A stretch of 64,000 nucleotides of DNA from Fusarium oxysporum f. sp. lycopersici 4287 (Eukaryota; Ascomycota; Sordariomycetes; Hypocreales; Nectriaceae), in contig NC_030989.1 of the NCBI RefSeq assembly GCF_000149955.1, positions 2,923,839 through 2,987,838 on the forward strand, given 5' to 3'. The translations under genes and the position numbers were made by a program. Of this stretch, positions 21,905 to 32,469 are shown piece after piece. Position 1 is the first letter of the stretch; each line of letters starts with the position of its first letter. Below the pieces are notes generated by a model. That model had not been told where the DNA came from, searched no databases, and saw nothing but the letters and a program-made list of their open reading frames with translations.

Positions 21905-23731
21905 TTACAATTCGCGCACGAAGAAATTACTTTCCCACCAGTGCTTCTTTGGCTTCGGCGATTGCTGGCCATCCCCTTCTCCCTGGGCAGTAGCTTGCCC
22001 AGGGTCGATTGCCGCCAACTTCTGCTGCCGTTCGTGTTCTTTGCGACGCGTGTCCCATTGCTTCTGGCGTTGCTTCTCTTTGACCCGAGCCTCACTTTGC
22101 TTCGCCGGATCGTCCAGTGCATCTATTGTATCTCTGATTCGGTCGCGGCGTACTCGCTCGACTCTGACTGCGCTAGGAGACCTCACTATCATGGCTTTGT
22201 TAGGCGTCTATCTCAGAATTTTTGGCGTAAAAGAAAAGTCAGACAGCTTACAGTCATTGTTGGACTCCTCCTCAAGCCTAGCTAGTTCAGGGCTGTACTT
22301 GCTAATCAACCTGACGTTGTAGAATCCTGGCGATCCAAGCGAAAACTCGTGATCGACCATGAAATGTTCGAACTTGGAGAATAAGTCAAACTCGAAGATG
22401 AACTCGTTGCTGAACAAAATGTCTACAGGAAGGTCGTTGACAACGTAAAAGTCCCAGCTTGTTTGCTGTTCGGAGTCACCGAAAGTCCATGTTGCGTTGT
22501 GGATGCAACCTATAGTGAAGAACTTCGAGCCATCTCCTTGCTCAAGCTCGAGGTGATGCTCTGGACTGTAGTCAACCTCAAGGTAGTTTGACTTGGCCCA
22601 CTGAGCCGACACCAGCATGACGTCGGACCCTGTATCTGGAAGGGCAAGAACATGGTGTCCGTTCAGCCGCCCCCAGAGGCGCTGTTCTTCATTGCCGAGA
22701 AGACTGACTCGGGGGCAAGTCTTGAGATTGCGTAGTACTCCTTGAATTCGGTTCTTGAATTTGGTGAGAGTCTTCGTAGCGCGCAAGAACGAACCAGAAA
22801 GAACGAGGTCGCTGGTACAACCAGGGAGAATCCGGCAGTCCAGCACATATTTCTTGATTTCTCCTTGGAATACGAACGGAACTTTGACAGTTCCTGGAGA
22901 AATGACTGTTTTCCCACAGGGTAGCTGAATGGCTTCAGGCGTCGTGTTGTCGGGTACGAGACAACCCTTCACGACGAATTGTTGTGAGATGAAGTTGTAC
23001 TTGGCGCCAGTGTCAGGTAGCGCATCCACTTCATATTCTCCAACTTTTGCTTTGACACGGTAATCTTTCAACCCGGGGTTGAGGATGGACTGCAGGCGGT
23101 TGCCTGTGGGAGTAGCACCGCTGGGCCTGACCGACTCGAAGAGGCGCTGGACACCGGCCGGGTTGCGGATATTGTTGTAGCCGTTGGGAGCTTGAGTAGC
23201 GGAGCCACGAGCACCAGATTTGTGGTTGAGAAAGTAGACGTCGACGCCATCCGGGTCGTGCGACGTGCAGATTGAAGTGATGGCAAGGAGCGCATCGCGA
23301 ACCTCGCGCCAGGACCGGCCCGCCATAGCACCGGAGTCGTCGATGAGGAAGACGGTGTCAAAGGTGGACAGGAAGGCATACTTGTCTTCGGCGGACGTGA
23401 TGCTAGCTAGGCTGGACGATGTAGAGGGACAAGCGGAGGCGGTATATGCGGGAGGGGCATCTTGGGCTAGGAGGTTGATTGTTGGTAAGTCGAGAAGCGC
23501 ACCAGGAGATTTGAGGTTAGACTCACGAGTCTCGTTGCTAGGCTGCGTGGTGGATAATGGGTCGAGGAATGGGTTGTTAGTATTCCAAGACGTCCCCGCG
23601 TCGTTGACTCCCCTCACATCGCGCCGTGAGAGCCTCCACTCTGCTTGGGAAGATGATGAGTTCTTACGAGCAAACTTGTCCTTGGTGCGTTCAAACATTG
23701 ATTTAGTCATGGCTGGCGAGTGTATCGACAA
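21905..23731 (-). CDS. Chimeric protein: partial VWA domain followed by two retropepsin-like domains
   Basis: Two exons, 23731-22252 and 22194-21905 (57-bp intron), giving 589 residues. A low-complexity N-terminus (1-115) leads to a von Willebrand A fold start (about 122-220): TVFLIDDSGAMAGRS (MIDAS), DGVDVYFLNH, and GATPTGNRL with the MIDAS Thr. The fold breaks off at LKDY, where the second half of a VWA should continue, and moves straight to YEVDALPDTGAKYNFIS (DTG at 240-242). A second copy, HVLALPDTGSDVMLVS (DTG at 366-368), follows. D-T-G with flanking hydrophobics is the retropepsin/aspartyl protease active-site pattern; two per chain could form an intramolecular pseudo-dimer. The exon 2 tail is highly charged and probably coiled coil. 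No signal peptide. Proteolytic activity is inferred, not shown. Confidence 0.75.
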
Positions 23732-24008
23732 GGTTGTTGAATAGTGGCTATTTGAGTTGCGGATTCAAAACATGGTGGGGCAGGTGGCGGCTCTGTACTT
23801 GTTGCCTTTTGTTGGCGTAATCGTAATCGGCCTAATGGGTGGCTGAGCCATCGATTTTCAGGTCACAAGTGAACACGTCACTGTGGCTTGGCGGCTGGTC
23901 AGCCCGATTAGACAAGGCAGTCTGATGTCGCATTTTGTCGTAGGCCAGGTGCCTGGTCATCAAACTTCATATTTGTATTCTACATCTTCTTGTCACAGTT
24001 TTCCAGAC
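23732..24008. promoter_or_regulatory. Compact divergent promoter, VWA-retropepsin / DUF6594 genes
   Basis: About 280 bp separate the two start codons. The frame of the DUF6594 gene stays open upstream of ATG 24009 as far as about 23883 and includes ATG 23925, so the promoter could be shorter still. Confidence 0.4.
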
Positions 24009-25140
24009 ATGGTTTCTGAATGCTTTGGTATTTTCTCGAACAACAACGGCGCAGCATCTGAAACCGCAGATGTAGAGAAACATGGCGGCCAGGGCATTCA
24101 ACAAGGGCCGTTGGGTTTCGCGGCTCTTTCGTCGTTGATGGCCTCGGACGGAGACCAGGAGCTCCTCATCTTTCGAAGATTCGACGATATCAGCGCTCGA
24201 AATCTTCTTTACCTACAGTGTGAGCTGTTATCAATAGAAGATCGACTGAAGAAATGGGACCGGAATGTTCTGAAGAGTCGGAACACCAAACTTGAAGAAG
24301 TTGCGTACAGATGGGAGGAGATGGTAAAGCAAGCTAAGGAGGGAAAAGATGAAGCAAAGGAAATGATGGAACTAGTTTACCAGCTAAGGTCAAAGATCAA
24401 GGAATATCGTAAGAGCGCGCATGACCTCCTTTTCAGGCTCTTACTCACATGTTCAACAGACGAGGCACTGGAACTTCAAAGTAGAGTGGCCAGACTTCAT
24501 CCTCCGGACAAAAGAGCTCTCAAAGTGGCCCGCAATGAGCTTTGGGGAGGACCTCTGGAAACCGACGGCCTCAAACCATCGCCAATAGTGGGCGGAAAGG
24601 CAAAGGATTATTTGGACAGAGAAAGTGACCTTGTTTCCGTGAAGGCACCTGTGGAGACGGATTTGTTATCGAAAACGCTGAGAGCTGTCTGGCCAGGCAA
24701 GGTGAGTAAGCCCCATTTGATTCTGGCTGATATGAGATCCTTGACTGATCATTGTACATTAACCTACTAGGAGGAGACCTCGAGAGACGGTCTAAGTCGT
24801 ATCAGCCGGTTCGACGAGCGGTCAGTCGCGATTACGGTGGCTACGATCAACATTATTTTTGCCATCATCTTGCTGGTAGGGCCGATCACGAGTCTGTCGT
24901 ACGTTAGCTCTCGAGCAGCGGTGTTGGGCATGATATGCACTTTCACGGCTCTTTTCGCAATCAGCTTGGGACTCATGACAAAGGCGAAAAGGGCGGAGAT
25001 CTTTGCTGGGAGTGCAGCGTGAGACCTCTCGTCCAAACAGCCAAATAGAACGAATCGAGGTTAGCTGACTTATGAATCACAGATATACTGCTGTTTTGAT
25101 GGTTTATGTGAGCAATGGGGACTTTTCAAGTGGTAAATGA
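24009..25140 (+). CDS. DUF6594 family membrane protein
   Basis: Three exons: 24009-24701, 24771-25018, 25083-25140, giving 332 residues from ATG 24009 (ATG 23925 is an in-frame alternative). Matches the fungal DUF6594 pattern: LLIFRRFDDISARNLLYLQCELLSIE, a long charged helical middle, then three hydrophobic helices at the C-terminus (VATINIIFAIILLVGPI, AAVLGMICTFTALFAISLGL, and YTAVLMVYVS from exon 3) with TKAKRAEIFAG between the last two. Exon 3 is short but restores the third helix. The function of DUF6594 proteins is unknown; many such genes sit in variable regions, some near heterokaryon-incompatibility-type loci. Confidence 0.85.
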
Positions 25141-25905
25141 TGGCGGCTATCATTGAAGCATCATATTTATAACCTTAAGTATTCTCGTGGCATTCTGTCA
25201 CTCCACAAAGCCCTTGGAATTAGCAAGCGACAATAGTCAAGACATATCATGGGTACATCGTTACTGTACAAATTTCAAAAGAGGCAGTGAAACCCCAAAA
25301 GCGTCTCTGGAGCATACCAGACGTCGGTCGACAAGAAGTCAGTGGCGTGGGTAACAACTAGCCGTCCGGGCGCCATCGCCATCATCTGCCCGCCGCGTTT
25401 GCCCTTTACATCCAGTGTGAGAAACACATGGGATTAGCGATTTAGCACCGAGGTTCGCATATGTCAGGAGTTCGTTCAGCCGAGTGACGGCGTTTTTGAT
25501 CCCATTCAGGACTTCACTGAACCGACCTAATCTTGTCGCCCAAGCACAAACGCCGAGAAACAGCGAAATCATCTATTGATTTAACTACAGGCATTATGCT
25601 ATATGCAACACTCTACTATACCGAGAAGCCATTTACCAGTTCCGCGTTATTATCTTCCCAGATAGTTACTTTGCTGGGGACTATAGTTGACTGGCGTGAG
25701 CTAATCTAAGATATTATTGTGCTCCTGTGTCTGCTGATGATGAATAATTGTGTTAGCTTTCCTAGATGTAGCTGAGACCTTGTTTCGTAACTCTGTTAGG
25801 GCGATACCGTATTAGCAATCGAGCCACAATAATAAGCAAGGAAGAAGCCACATACAACGAGAGCTTCATGTATTTGCCATCGGGATGGTTTTTAGACTAC
25901 TTAGG
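25141..25905. other. Intergenic, decayed
   Basis: A 77-codon minus-strand frame (25339-25572) has no recognisable features. The sequence is increasingly AT-rich towards 25900. Confidence 0.35.
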
Positions 25906-26287
25906 CTAACCCGAGATGTTTTCGCTGATCCTCTTCTCAGCTTTAAATTTAGTTGGCGCGATGCAATAAAGCAGATCTTTGGCATACACCGCCGCCATTA
26001 TCACTGCATATCCTTGCTACTCTTTATTCTTATATAAGTTAGAGTAGTTGCAGATGCCTCGAATAACCAGGAATGGAAAGTCATTCATTAAGCCAGCTGC
26101 TTCCATATCGAAACAGAGAACGCCCTTCTTCACTATATGCGCATCCAAAGCAAAGGCATCATTTCATGAGCCTATTCGACGAAGCAATTAGAGCTGTTCC
26201 AAGTAGTAGATGTAGTCGATCCCAGCTTTGCCGCATGGCCAACCATCGGGATATTATCGTGGAAGTGGCATTCGTTGTTCCATCTTG
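25906..26287 (-). pseudogene. Relic of a nucleoside phosphorylase (PNP/UDP family) domain
   Basis: Read on the minus strand: [13 protein letters not shown], then after a one-base shift near 26157-26165 [13 protein letters not shown], then [20 protein letters not shown], then RGICNYSN. The next codons KNKE are followed by TAG (26029-26027) where relatives have Trp, then QGYAVIMAAVYAKDLL. The MEAAGL and RGICxYSD-like motifs are the nucleoside-binding part of the purine/uridine phosphorylase fold that fungi often attach to ankyrin, TPR or NACHT modules. Only this fragment survives; no start or partner domain is visible. TGG-to-TAG is the change expected from RIP (CpA to TpA on the other strand). 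Confidence 0.65.
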
Positions 26288-26289
26288 AC

Positions 26290-26510
26290 CACGTTGTATA
26301 AAGCGAGAGTAAGATGAAAAGGTTTACTGCTACCATCATAAGAAGGATCATTTATTATAGAGTATTATATTATAATAAAGAATAATATATTTATACTTGC
26401 TATACTAATCAAAGTTGATTAAAGTATTTATTATTTAATCTGCCTGAGGTTTAATTATTAAGTGCTTAACCTAGACCAAGTATGAGGTTAGAACTGAGCA
26501 GGAGTTGAAA
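26290..26510. other. AT-rich segment
   Basis: Long runs of A and T (for example TTATTATAGAGTATTATATT and AATATATTTATAC) between the phosphorylase relic and the duplicated segment. No coding potential; typical of mutated repeat DNA. Confidence 0.5.
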
Positions 26511-26514
26511 TACA

Positions 26515-26715
26515 AAGTGTAAAGGGGAACTGTTACGAGGACTGTGGTGGATCAGAGATGAACGTGCCGCGCGGTATGCGATGGTTTCCATTAGGGTTTT
26601 AGAGCAGGTCACGACAGCGTGAATGCTCGACGACCGGTAGTATATTGATATCTCAGCTTGCTAACTTCGCTGCGGTAATATTTCCTTGGTGCAACGATGT
26701 TTGAACCTTGCCAGC
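26515..26715 (+). repeat. Diverged duplicate segment, copy B
   Basis: Partner of 19340-19520. It starts GGGGAACTGTTACGAGGACTG, has an internal deletion relative to copy A near GGATCAGAGATGAACG, and ends with CTTGCCAGCATATCCAG. Its + strand reading is broken by stops. Confidence 0.5.
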
Positions 26716-27378
26716 ATATCCAGCCCAAATCTCGAATCCGACACCAAATATGTCAGCCGTCTCAAGAGCCCGTGTTCGATTAGGCAGAATCCTTCGCATT
26801 AGTCATTTGAATGAAGGCCACTTCGCTTCTGCTCCGAGCACATATGTTTCGTTGATCTGTTCGTGCGTCAAAGGTTTGACTAGTCCTTGTCAGGAAGATG
26901 GTTTGAGCTTTATGGATTTCCATACTTACATCAAGTAGTCGTAGACTTTCGTTCCTTTCTTTTTTGGGAAGTGTACAATGAATAGAGCGGATCATCTGAG
27001 GCTTTGAGCTTTGCAGGGAGAGTTGTACTGGATTATGAGACTGCGTTCTGATTGTCGCTTTGTCGCTTTGTCGATGTTCACGAGCTTGATCCAGGTTGAG
27101 TGTTCGGTGGCGGCTGATGAGTGTTTGGTGTGCCGTTGATGAGGTCAGCGATACTGGGATTACGAAAGTGATCATTTTGTGGAATACTTGTTTCTTCTTC
27201 CTTGTCGAAGGTGACATCGGTGATAAGAATAAGGATGCCAAAGTAGTGCAACGCCCTGTTGAGATGCTCGTTGGTAACTACAGTCGTCTCTCGAGAGTTT
27301 GCGCCGATTGGCAAGACATAAGAGACGTGCTTGACTCATCTACTACTTTGTTCTCGGTCACTTGTCTGATGACAGGCA
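26716..27378. other. Intergenic up to assembly gap
   Basis: No gene can be supported. Frames on both strands here are short and lack motifs. Confidence 0.4.
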
Positions 27379-27686
27379 NNNNNNNNNNNNNNNNNNNNNN
27401 NNNNNNNNNNNNNNNNNNNNNNNNNNNNNNNNNNNNNNNNNNNNNNNNNNNNNNNNNNNNNNNNNNNNNNNNNNNNNNNNNNNNNNNNNNNNNNNNNNNN
27501 NNNNNNNNNNNNNNNNNNNNNNNNNNNNNNNNNNNNNNNNNNNNNNNNNNNNNNNNNNNNNNNNNNNNNNNNNNNNNNNNNNNNNNNNNNNNNNNNNNNN
27601 NNNNNNNNNNNNNNNNNNNNNNNNNNNNNNNNNNNNNNNNNNNNNNNNNNNNNNNNNNNNNNNNNNNNNNNNNNNNNNNNNNNNNN
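27379..27686. other. Assembly gap (308 N)
   Basis: Unresolved bases. The flanks show no obvious repeat; any frame crossing it is artificial. Confidence 1.
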
Positions 27687-27893
27687 AAGTTGAGGGGATT
27701 TGGGGAGGGAGGAGAATACCATGACGCGTTCGGCTCGAGGGAGGCAATGATTCAGAGGCGCCAGGCGCCTCAAAATTTCGCTGATTTAAACACTCCAGCG
27801 TTCAACGGATGAACCACGCGACTCCCCCAGGAGAGAAGTCACTAAAACGGTCTCATTCACAAACTTTCATTATTTACAAAGACCTCCTAGGAA

Positions 27894-29315
27894 CTACAAC
27901 CTCTTGATCAACTTCTTACTCAACATAAGTCTCGAGACAACAATCAAAAACGTCGCAGCAGACCCAACACCCGCCGCGTAAAAGATAGCAGCTCTATACG
28001 GCTCAATCGACGAAGCCTCCGACGCACCCGCAGCATCAATCAAGATCCCCGCCAACGGCGCTCCCATCAAGTATCCAGGTGTCCAGAATGACGTCATCAG
28101 ACTAATAGACGCAGCAGCTGATCCAGGCGCAAGTGCAGCTACAGCTGTCGGCAGTGCAACAAAGAAACTTCCATTGGCACACCCGTTGATGATGGCGAAG
28201 GCGAAGAGTGGCGGGAGTGATGAACTGACAGGCCAGATTGCTAGCATGGACACACTGTTGATGAGGGCTGCAAGCGCGAGGGAGTTGAAGGCGCCAATGC
28301 GATCACAGATCCAACCACCGAAGAGACGACCAACGGCTGTAGATGCGCCGAAGCCTGCGACAAGCCCGGCGCCTGTTGAAGCAGAGAGACCAATCGACCT
28401 CGCGAATACGGGTAAGAAGAATGGAGGCACAAAGAGAGCGAATACTCCGACAGCGCCTGACATGGTGAGCGTGAGAAAAGGCATGCTCCTTAACTGTGAC
28501 CAGTCAAATCTCGATGTTGTTGCACCGCGAGTAAGCTCTGTGAGAAGAAAGGCGCATGGAATTCCAGTGATAAGAATTGAAGCACCGAGAATCCGGAAAG
28601 TCCACTGAAGCCCAACCTTGTCGATCATGGCTTGCGTTGCCAAAGGAAGCACAGTTGCGCCAACGCCGCCTCCCGCTTTGACGATTCCATTAGCTGTACC
28701 GAGCTTCCGACTAAACCATTGAGTGGGCATGGTGTTTGTAGCCGTGTAGAGCAGAGAGGTTGATAGACCAACGAGTAGCCCAGCGATGCAGAAAAGACCC
28801 GCGAGATGCTCGAGGGTGAAACTCGTGATGATCAAGCCTGATCCAAAGAAGATTGTCGCTACGAGACTGGTGATGCGAATGCCATATTCTCTTGATAATC
28901 TGACCGATATCAAGCCAAACGCGACCATGCAGGCCATGTATAAACTTCCAACAAAGGTAATGGTTCGAATATTAGTGTGAAGTCGAGGCGACTGAACAAT
29001 GGCAGCTTGCAAAACTCCCCATGCTGTAGTGTACCCATTTATCCAGAAGAGTAGAGTGAAGCATGATCCGACAATTGTCCAGCCATACCCGCCATCGGGA
29101 ATTGCACTTGTGGCGTGTTCCGGTGGCTCTTCCTCGTTTCTCACGATATCTTTTGTGGTGTTGAGTGGACTCTGGCTTGAAGAAGACATCTTGATAGCAT
29201 CGCCTTGGCGCGATGGATCCATGCTGGATGTTGTGATGGACTCTGCGACCGTGTTTGTAGCCATTTTGATAGTGGTGGATGATTCGGTGAATGAACCATG
29301 ACAAAGAATGAGCAC
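27894..29315 (-). CDS. MFS transporter, monocarboxylate-porter type
   Basis: Intronless, 473 residues from ATG 29315; the start at ATG 29264 (MATNTVAES) is equally good. A Ser/Thr-rich cytosolic N-terminus of about 70 residues is followed by IPDGGYGWTIV, the signature of the monocarboxylate transporter family, and about 12 membrane segments. Other marks: FGLISVRLSREYGIRITSL, QWFSRKLGTANGIVKAGGGVGA, and GRLFGGWICDRIGAFNSL (loop 8-9 motif). Fungal members move monocarboxylates, riboflavin or unknown organic acids across the plasma membrane; the substrate is not predictable. No metabolic partner gene is adjacent. Confidence 0.88.
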   Translation of the reverse strand: MLILCHGSFTESSTTIKMATNTVAESITTSSMDPSRQGDAIKMSSSSQSPLNTTKDIVRNEEEPPEHATSAIPDGGYGWTIVGSCFTLLFWINGYTTAWGVLQAAIVQSPRLHTNIRTITFVGSLYMACMVAFGLISVRLSREYGIRITSLVATIFFGSGLIITSFTLEHLAGLFCIAGLLVGLSTSLLYTATNTMPTQWFSRKLGTANGIVKAGGGVGATVLPLATQAMIDKVGLQWTFRILGASILITGIPCAFLLTELTRGATTSRFDWSQLRSMPFLTLTMSGAVGVFALFVPPFFLPVFARSIGLSASTGAGLVAGFGASTAVGRLFGGWICDRIGAFNSLALAALINSVSMLAIWPVSSSLPPLFAFAIINGCANGSFFVALPTAVAALAPGSAAASISLMTSFWTPGYLMGAPLAGILIDAAGASEASSIEPYRAAIFYAAGVGSAATFLIVVSRLMLSKKLIKRL

Positions 29316-30624
29316 TATATACGTGGGGCAAGAAACGATTGATACAGAGAGTATCGACGTCGAAGTATAATGTCATCACATGGAGGGCGCACTTAAAGGG
29401 CGTCTGCGCTTTTGACTTGAAGGGCGCGCATCAGCATAAGCAGTGACGACATTCACTGTGCCTCGATCTTGGACATGGATGGCCATCTTCCTAGTCAAGT
29501 TAGGCCCTTGTCACCGCCGATAAACTCTTTCCTTATGCGGTTTTAACGCGGGGTTAAGCACTTTCTGCTTACAGATCTAAACCTTGGCACTCCGCCCATT
29601 GACTATCTTCTACGGGTTGAATGTTCTGAAAGAGATCACGAACAATGCTGGTTTTTTTTCTGATGTTACTCCATTTCATACCTTACATTGAGGTATTCTT
29701 CTCGCTGAACTCAGATTAAATGCCAGCCTACACAACTGTTATTCTCCGTCTCATGAAGTCTGTCAGCATATGTCACCATGATGCAATCAGAGACAAGCTT
29801 GTAGGGAGCGGGCCGCCATTATACCATGATATATATTAGGACCTTGACTTTTGGGACGGAAGACAACGGTCAATCGAATGCACCGGAGGTACACAAGTAG
29901 CAATGAATCGATGACATGCTCTACGTTATGGCGTCGTCAGATCCGTCGGACAAGGTCTTCTATTCACATACGGAACCCCGCTCATATAACACAATGAACT
30001 CCGTAGGTCCGTTCTGTGAGCATGCAGGGAGCTCCACTGCCCTTAGTTGTCCGTGATCGTGAGTAGAATACTCAAGGCTTCTATGCACTGCCATTCGCTC
30101 TTCGTCGGTCTTCAGACCTAAGGTGTGTCAAATCGACGACAAGGCACCATGCACTGCCGAAGTAACAGTTGGCGTCCTTTCGAAGAATTTATTCCAGGCG
30201 CTATTCGCTTAGTATAGAATCTTCAATCGTCACATTCAATGTCTCTGGTGGAAGCTGGTTATTTTGAAAGTTGTATCTTGAATTGTGACGATATGTCTTA
30301 GAAGCTCGCTTGAGACAGCGATTCCTGACTCTACTGCACATACTCATATGGTTTACTATTAGCATACTGCCTGTAAGCCACCATCTATAACCAGGGGTGG
30401 CATGAGTCTTATCAAATATTGGAGTTAAATATGTATTTATATATATTGCAGTTGCACTACCAAGTACTCCCATTGACCCGCGTTTAACACACTATTGTTG
30501 CAACATTTTACTTTCTACTTCACTGCATTCTTCTTCTTTTGCTCCCCACTTTACTCTTCTTACTGGGACAACTCGGGTTTGGATGTGTCTCAGCCGTCGA
30601 GGTCTCGCATAAATGAACCCTCCA
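29316..30624. other. Intergenic, 1.3 kb
   Basis: Promoter of the transporter and the flank of the cysteine-rich array. A minus-strand frame at 30201-30473 contains ATGTGC but lacks the cysteine pattern, so I do not call it. Confidence 0.4.
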
Positions 30625-30792
30625 CTATTCTCTCCCTGGTTCTAGATGCCATTCGTAAGAGGGTGCACGTCTTTTGGCGATATTGATTTTTTCCTGGGCA
30701 TTGGCGTTGAGTCTGTACCCTGTGAAATATATCCATGCGAAGAATTCGATACGGCCACAAGGCACGCAATACTTTATGTCCTTCTTACACAT
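30625..30792 (-). CDS. Small Met-Cys protein, short-spacing type, probably degenerate
   Basis: A 55-residue frame starting at ATG 30792. The N-terminus has C2-x6-C9-x2-C12 (MCKKDIKYCVPC), then an aromatic segment (FAWIYFTGY) that lines up with LKWVYCPSY of the neighbour at 31097-31408. No cysteine occurs after residue 12 and the rest is basic/acidic filler, so it may be a decayed copy. Upstream in-frame sequence could start at 30861, but the Met-Cys start is chosen because all array members share it. Confidence 0.4.
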   Translation of the reverse strand: MCKKDIKYCVPCGRIEFFAWIYFTGYRLNANAQEKINIAKRRAPSYEWHLEPGRE

Positions 30793-31096
30793 CTTAACCT
30801 TTACTGATTCTGAGTATCGAACTAAGAACTGGTATTGTAAGCAAGCAGTTGGGGGTTGCATAAGATGTGAAATGGTGGCATGACATGAATTTATAGGTTT
30901 AACTGCGACGTATCAGGTGCCAAATAGCTATGAAGCATTGCAAGTAGAACGGCCTTTGATTGATCAAACTTGAGGGGCCTAAATGAGGTAGCCAACGAAT
31001 GCTTGTTCAACGAATGGCTGGGGTGGTGGGAATCCAACTCTACATCAGACTACCAAATAACTGACTCGGTGATGTCTATCGACCAACAACATAACA

Positions 31097-31408
31097 TTAC
31101 GCCTCTGTTACTTTTCCATGCTCCTCCTCATTCGACTTGTCACCTTCAGGTTGTTTCTCTATTATTTTATCCTTCGCCTCCTTGGTTTCCTCCTTCGGGG
31201 CTTCCTTCTTGCTAGGGCATTCTGGATTCGGGCAAGTCTCAGGATTGAACGTGCCACTCACAGTAGTTCTCATTTCCCCATTGATCACCAATGGTGATGG
31301 GTGGAAGGTCGTCGAAGTAGTCAGTCCCAAATATGATGGGCAATATACCCACTTCAAAGTCTCGGTATGCTCGCAGGCAGTACAGTATATTATCTCGCGG
31401 ATGCACAT
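31097..31408 (-). CDS. Small cysteine-rich protein, short-spacing type with charged tail
   Basis: 103 residues from ATG 31408. N-terminal C2-x6-C9-x2-C12 (MCIREIIYCTAC), one Cys in WVYCPSY, then TCPNPECPSKKE giving C-x4-C, followed by a Lys/Glu-rich tail of about 35 residues (KEAPKEETKEAKDK). The second C-x2-C and the C-terminal Trp/Pro motif of the main family are absent. No signal peptide or membrane segment. It could bind one zinc ion; function unknown. Confidence 0.55.
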   Translation of the reverse strand: MCIREIIYCTACEHTETLKWVYCPSYLGLTTSTTFHPSPLVINGEMRTTVSGTFNPETCPNPECPSKKEAPKEETKEAKDKIIEKQPEGDKSNEEEHGKVTEA

Positions 31409-32223
31409 GTTGTCGCTGGCGTAAATAATAGTCTTGGAAGTAATTTCTTCGTTAATGGATTAGAAGGTTTTCTTTTCAAGCTTTGTTGCTGGAGGGTTGA
31501 GTTCTCATTCAGTGCTGGATTTTATAGGCGCCTTTTGGGAGTCCCATGCGCTCGGGAATATGACATAGTCCCTGATTTAAATTAAGTGGCCTAGTGACAA
31601 GTGAATCAAAATGCGATGAATCATTCCATACGGTATAAGATAAAGTCTAGAGCTGAATGAAAAGACATCATACAATATGCCCATACCGAAATCGGCCTTT
31701 AGTCAATAGTCAGGGACTACTGAAGCATCGCCTCGTTTGGACGTAAGCACTGTAAGAATGTATTGCAGGTCGAAAGCAGAAGCAAGTAGCAATATCAGAG
31801 GGATGAATACTGGAACTTCTAGAATGAAGATGCAATCTCCATATTTTGAATCAGGTTTCAGAGTGTCTCGTAGCCATTGCCCTGGAGATAGCCATGTACG
31901 TCAAGCGAAGTCAGCACATTTCCCTGGTTGGACTACCGTCTTCAGCTATTAAAGATCAAAGTCACCATAACAAGAGCCAGGCTTCTACATATCAGGTGAT
32001 GTTCATTGTTTTATAGAGTCACTTTTGGAAATAACTCAAAACTCTCCTCGATGTCACTGTTTTAGAAAGCTAGCGCAATACCAGTGTCTTTTATTTCAGC
32101 TATCGGATATTGACTCCCACTATCTAGGCCCCCCTTCTAACATTTGCTACACGACTAATCCATGAATTATAGTCCAGTCAGGTCGTTAACCGCCATCGAA
32201 CTCCCAAGCCGCTGAGTGGATGC

Positions 32224-32469
32224 TTAGAAGAAAGGAGCGTCAGGGGTATAGGATTTTCCCGAAGCCAGCCAGGCATTGTACTGGGCCACACATGTTACGC
32301 AATGATCGAACGTGGAACTCCTGTCCTGATCAACTTCAGAACAGTTGCTCAAGTCACAGCGCTCCTTCTCATCCTTGCGAGCCTTTTCACATCGCCTGAT
32401 TTCAAGGTCGACGCCTGTCGACATGTGGCACCGTCTGCAGCGGTAAGTGATGTTTGTAAGCCAGCACAT
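32224..32469 (-). CDS. Eight-cysteine microprotein, array member 1
   Basis: 81 residues from ATG 32469. I prefer this start to the in-frame ATG 32541 because every paralog begins Met-Cys. Cysteines at 2, 11, 14, 27, 38, 43, 57 and 60 fit the lattice exactly: YRCRRCH, IRRCEKA, ERCDLSNC, DHCVTC. The C-terminus has the shared tail Q-Y-NAW followed by a Pro-x2-Pro-Phe-like ending (TPDAPFF). No signal peptide, so intracellular. The two C-x2-C knuckles suggest zinc binding; function unknown. Confidence 0.65.
   Translation of the reverse strand: MCWLTNITYRCRRCHMSTGVDLEIRRCEKARKDEKERCDLSNCSEVDQDRSSTFDHCVTCVAQYNAWLASGKSYTPDAPFF

Noticed and set aside
26041..26288. Plus-strand 71-codon frame
   Set aside because: It is the reverse strand of the nucleoside-phosphorylase relic.
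27096..27812. Long frame through the N run
   Set aside because: Open only because N translates to X; the flanking residues carry no coding signal.
30201..30473. Minus-strand frame with an internal Met-Cys, near the cysteine-rich array
   Set aside because: After the Met-Cys there is one more cysteine and none of the lattice positions; composition is not family-like.
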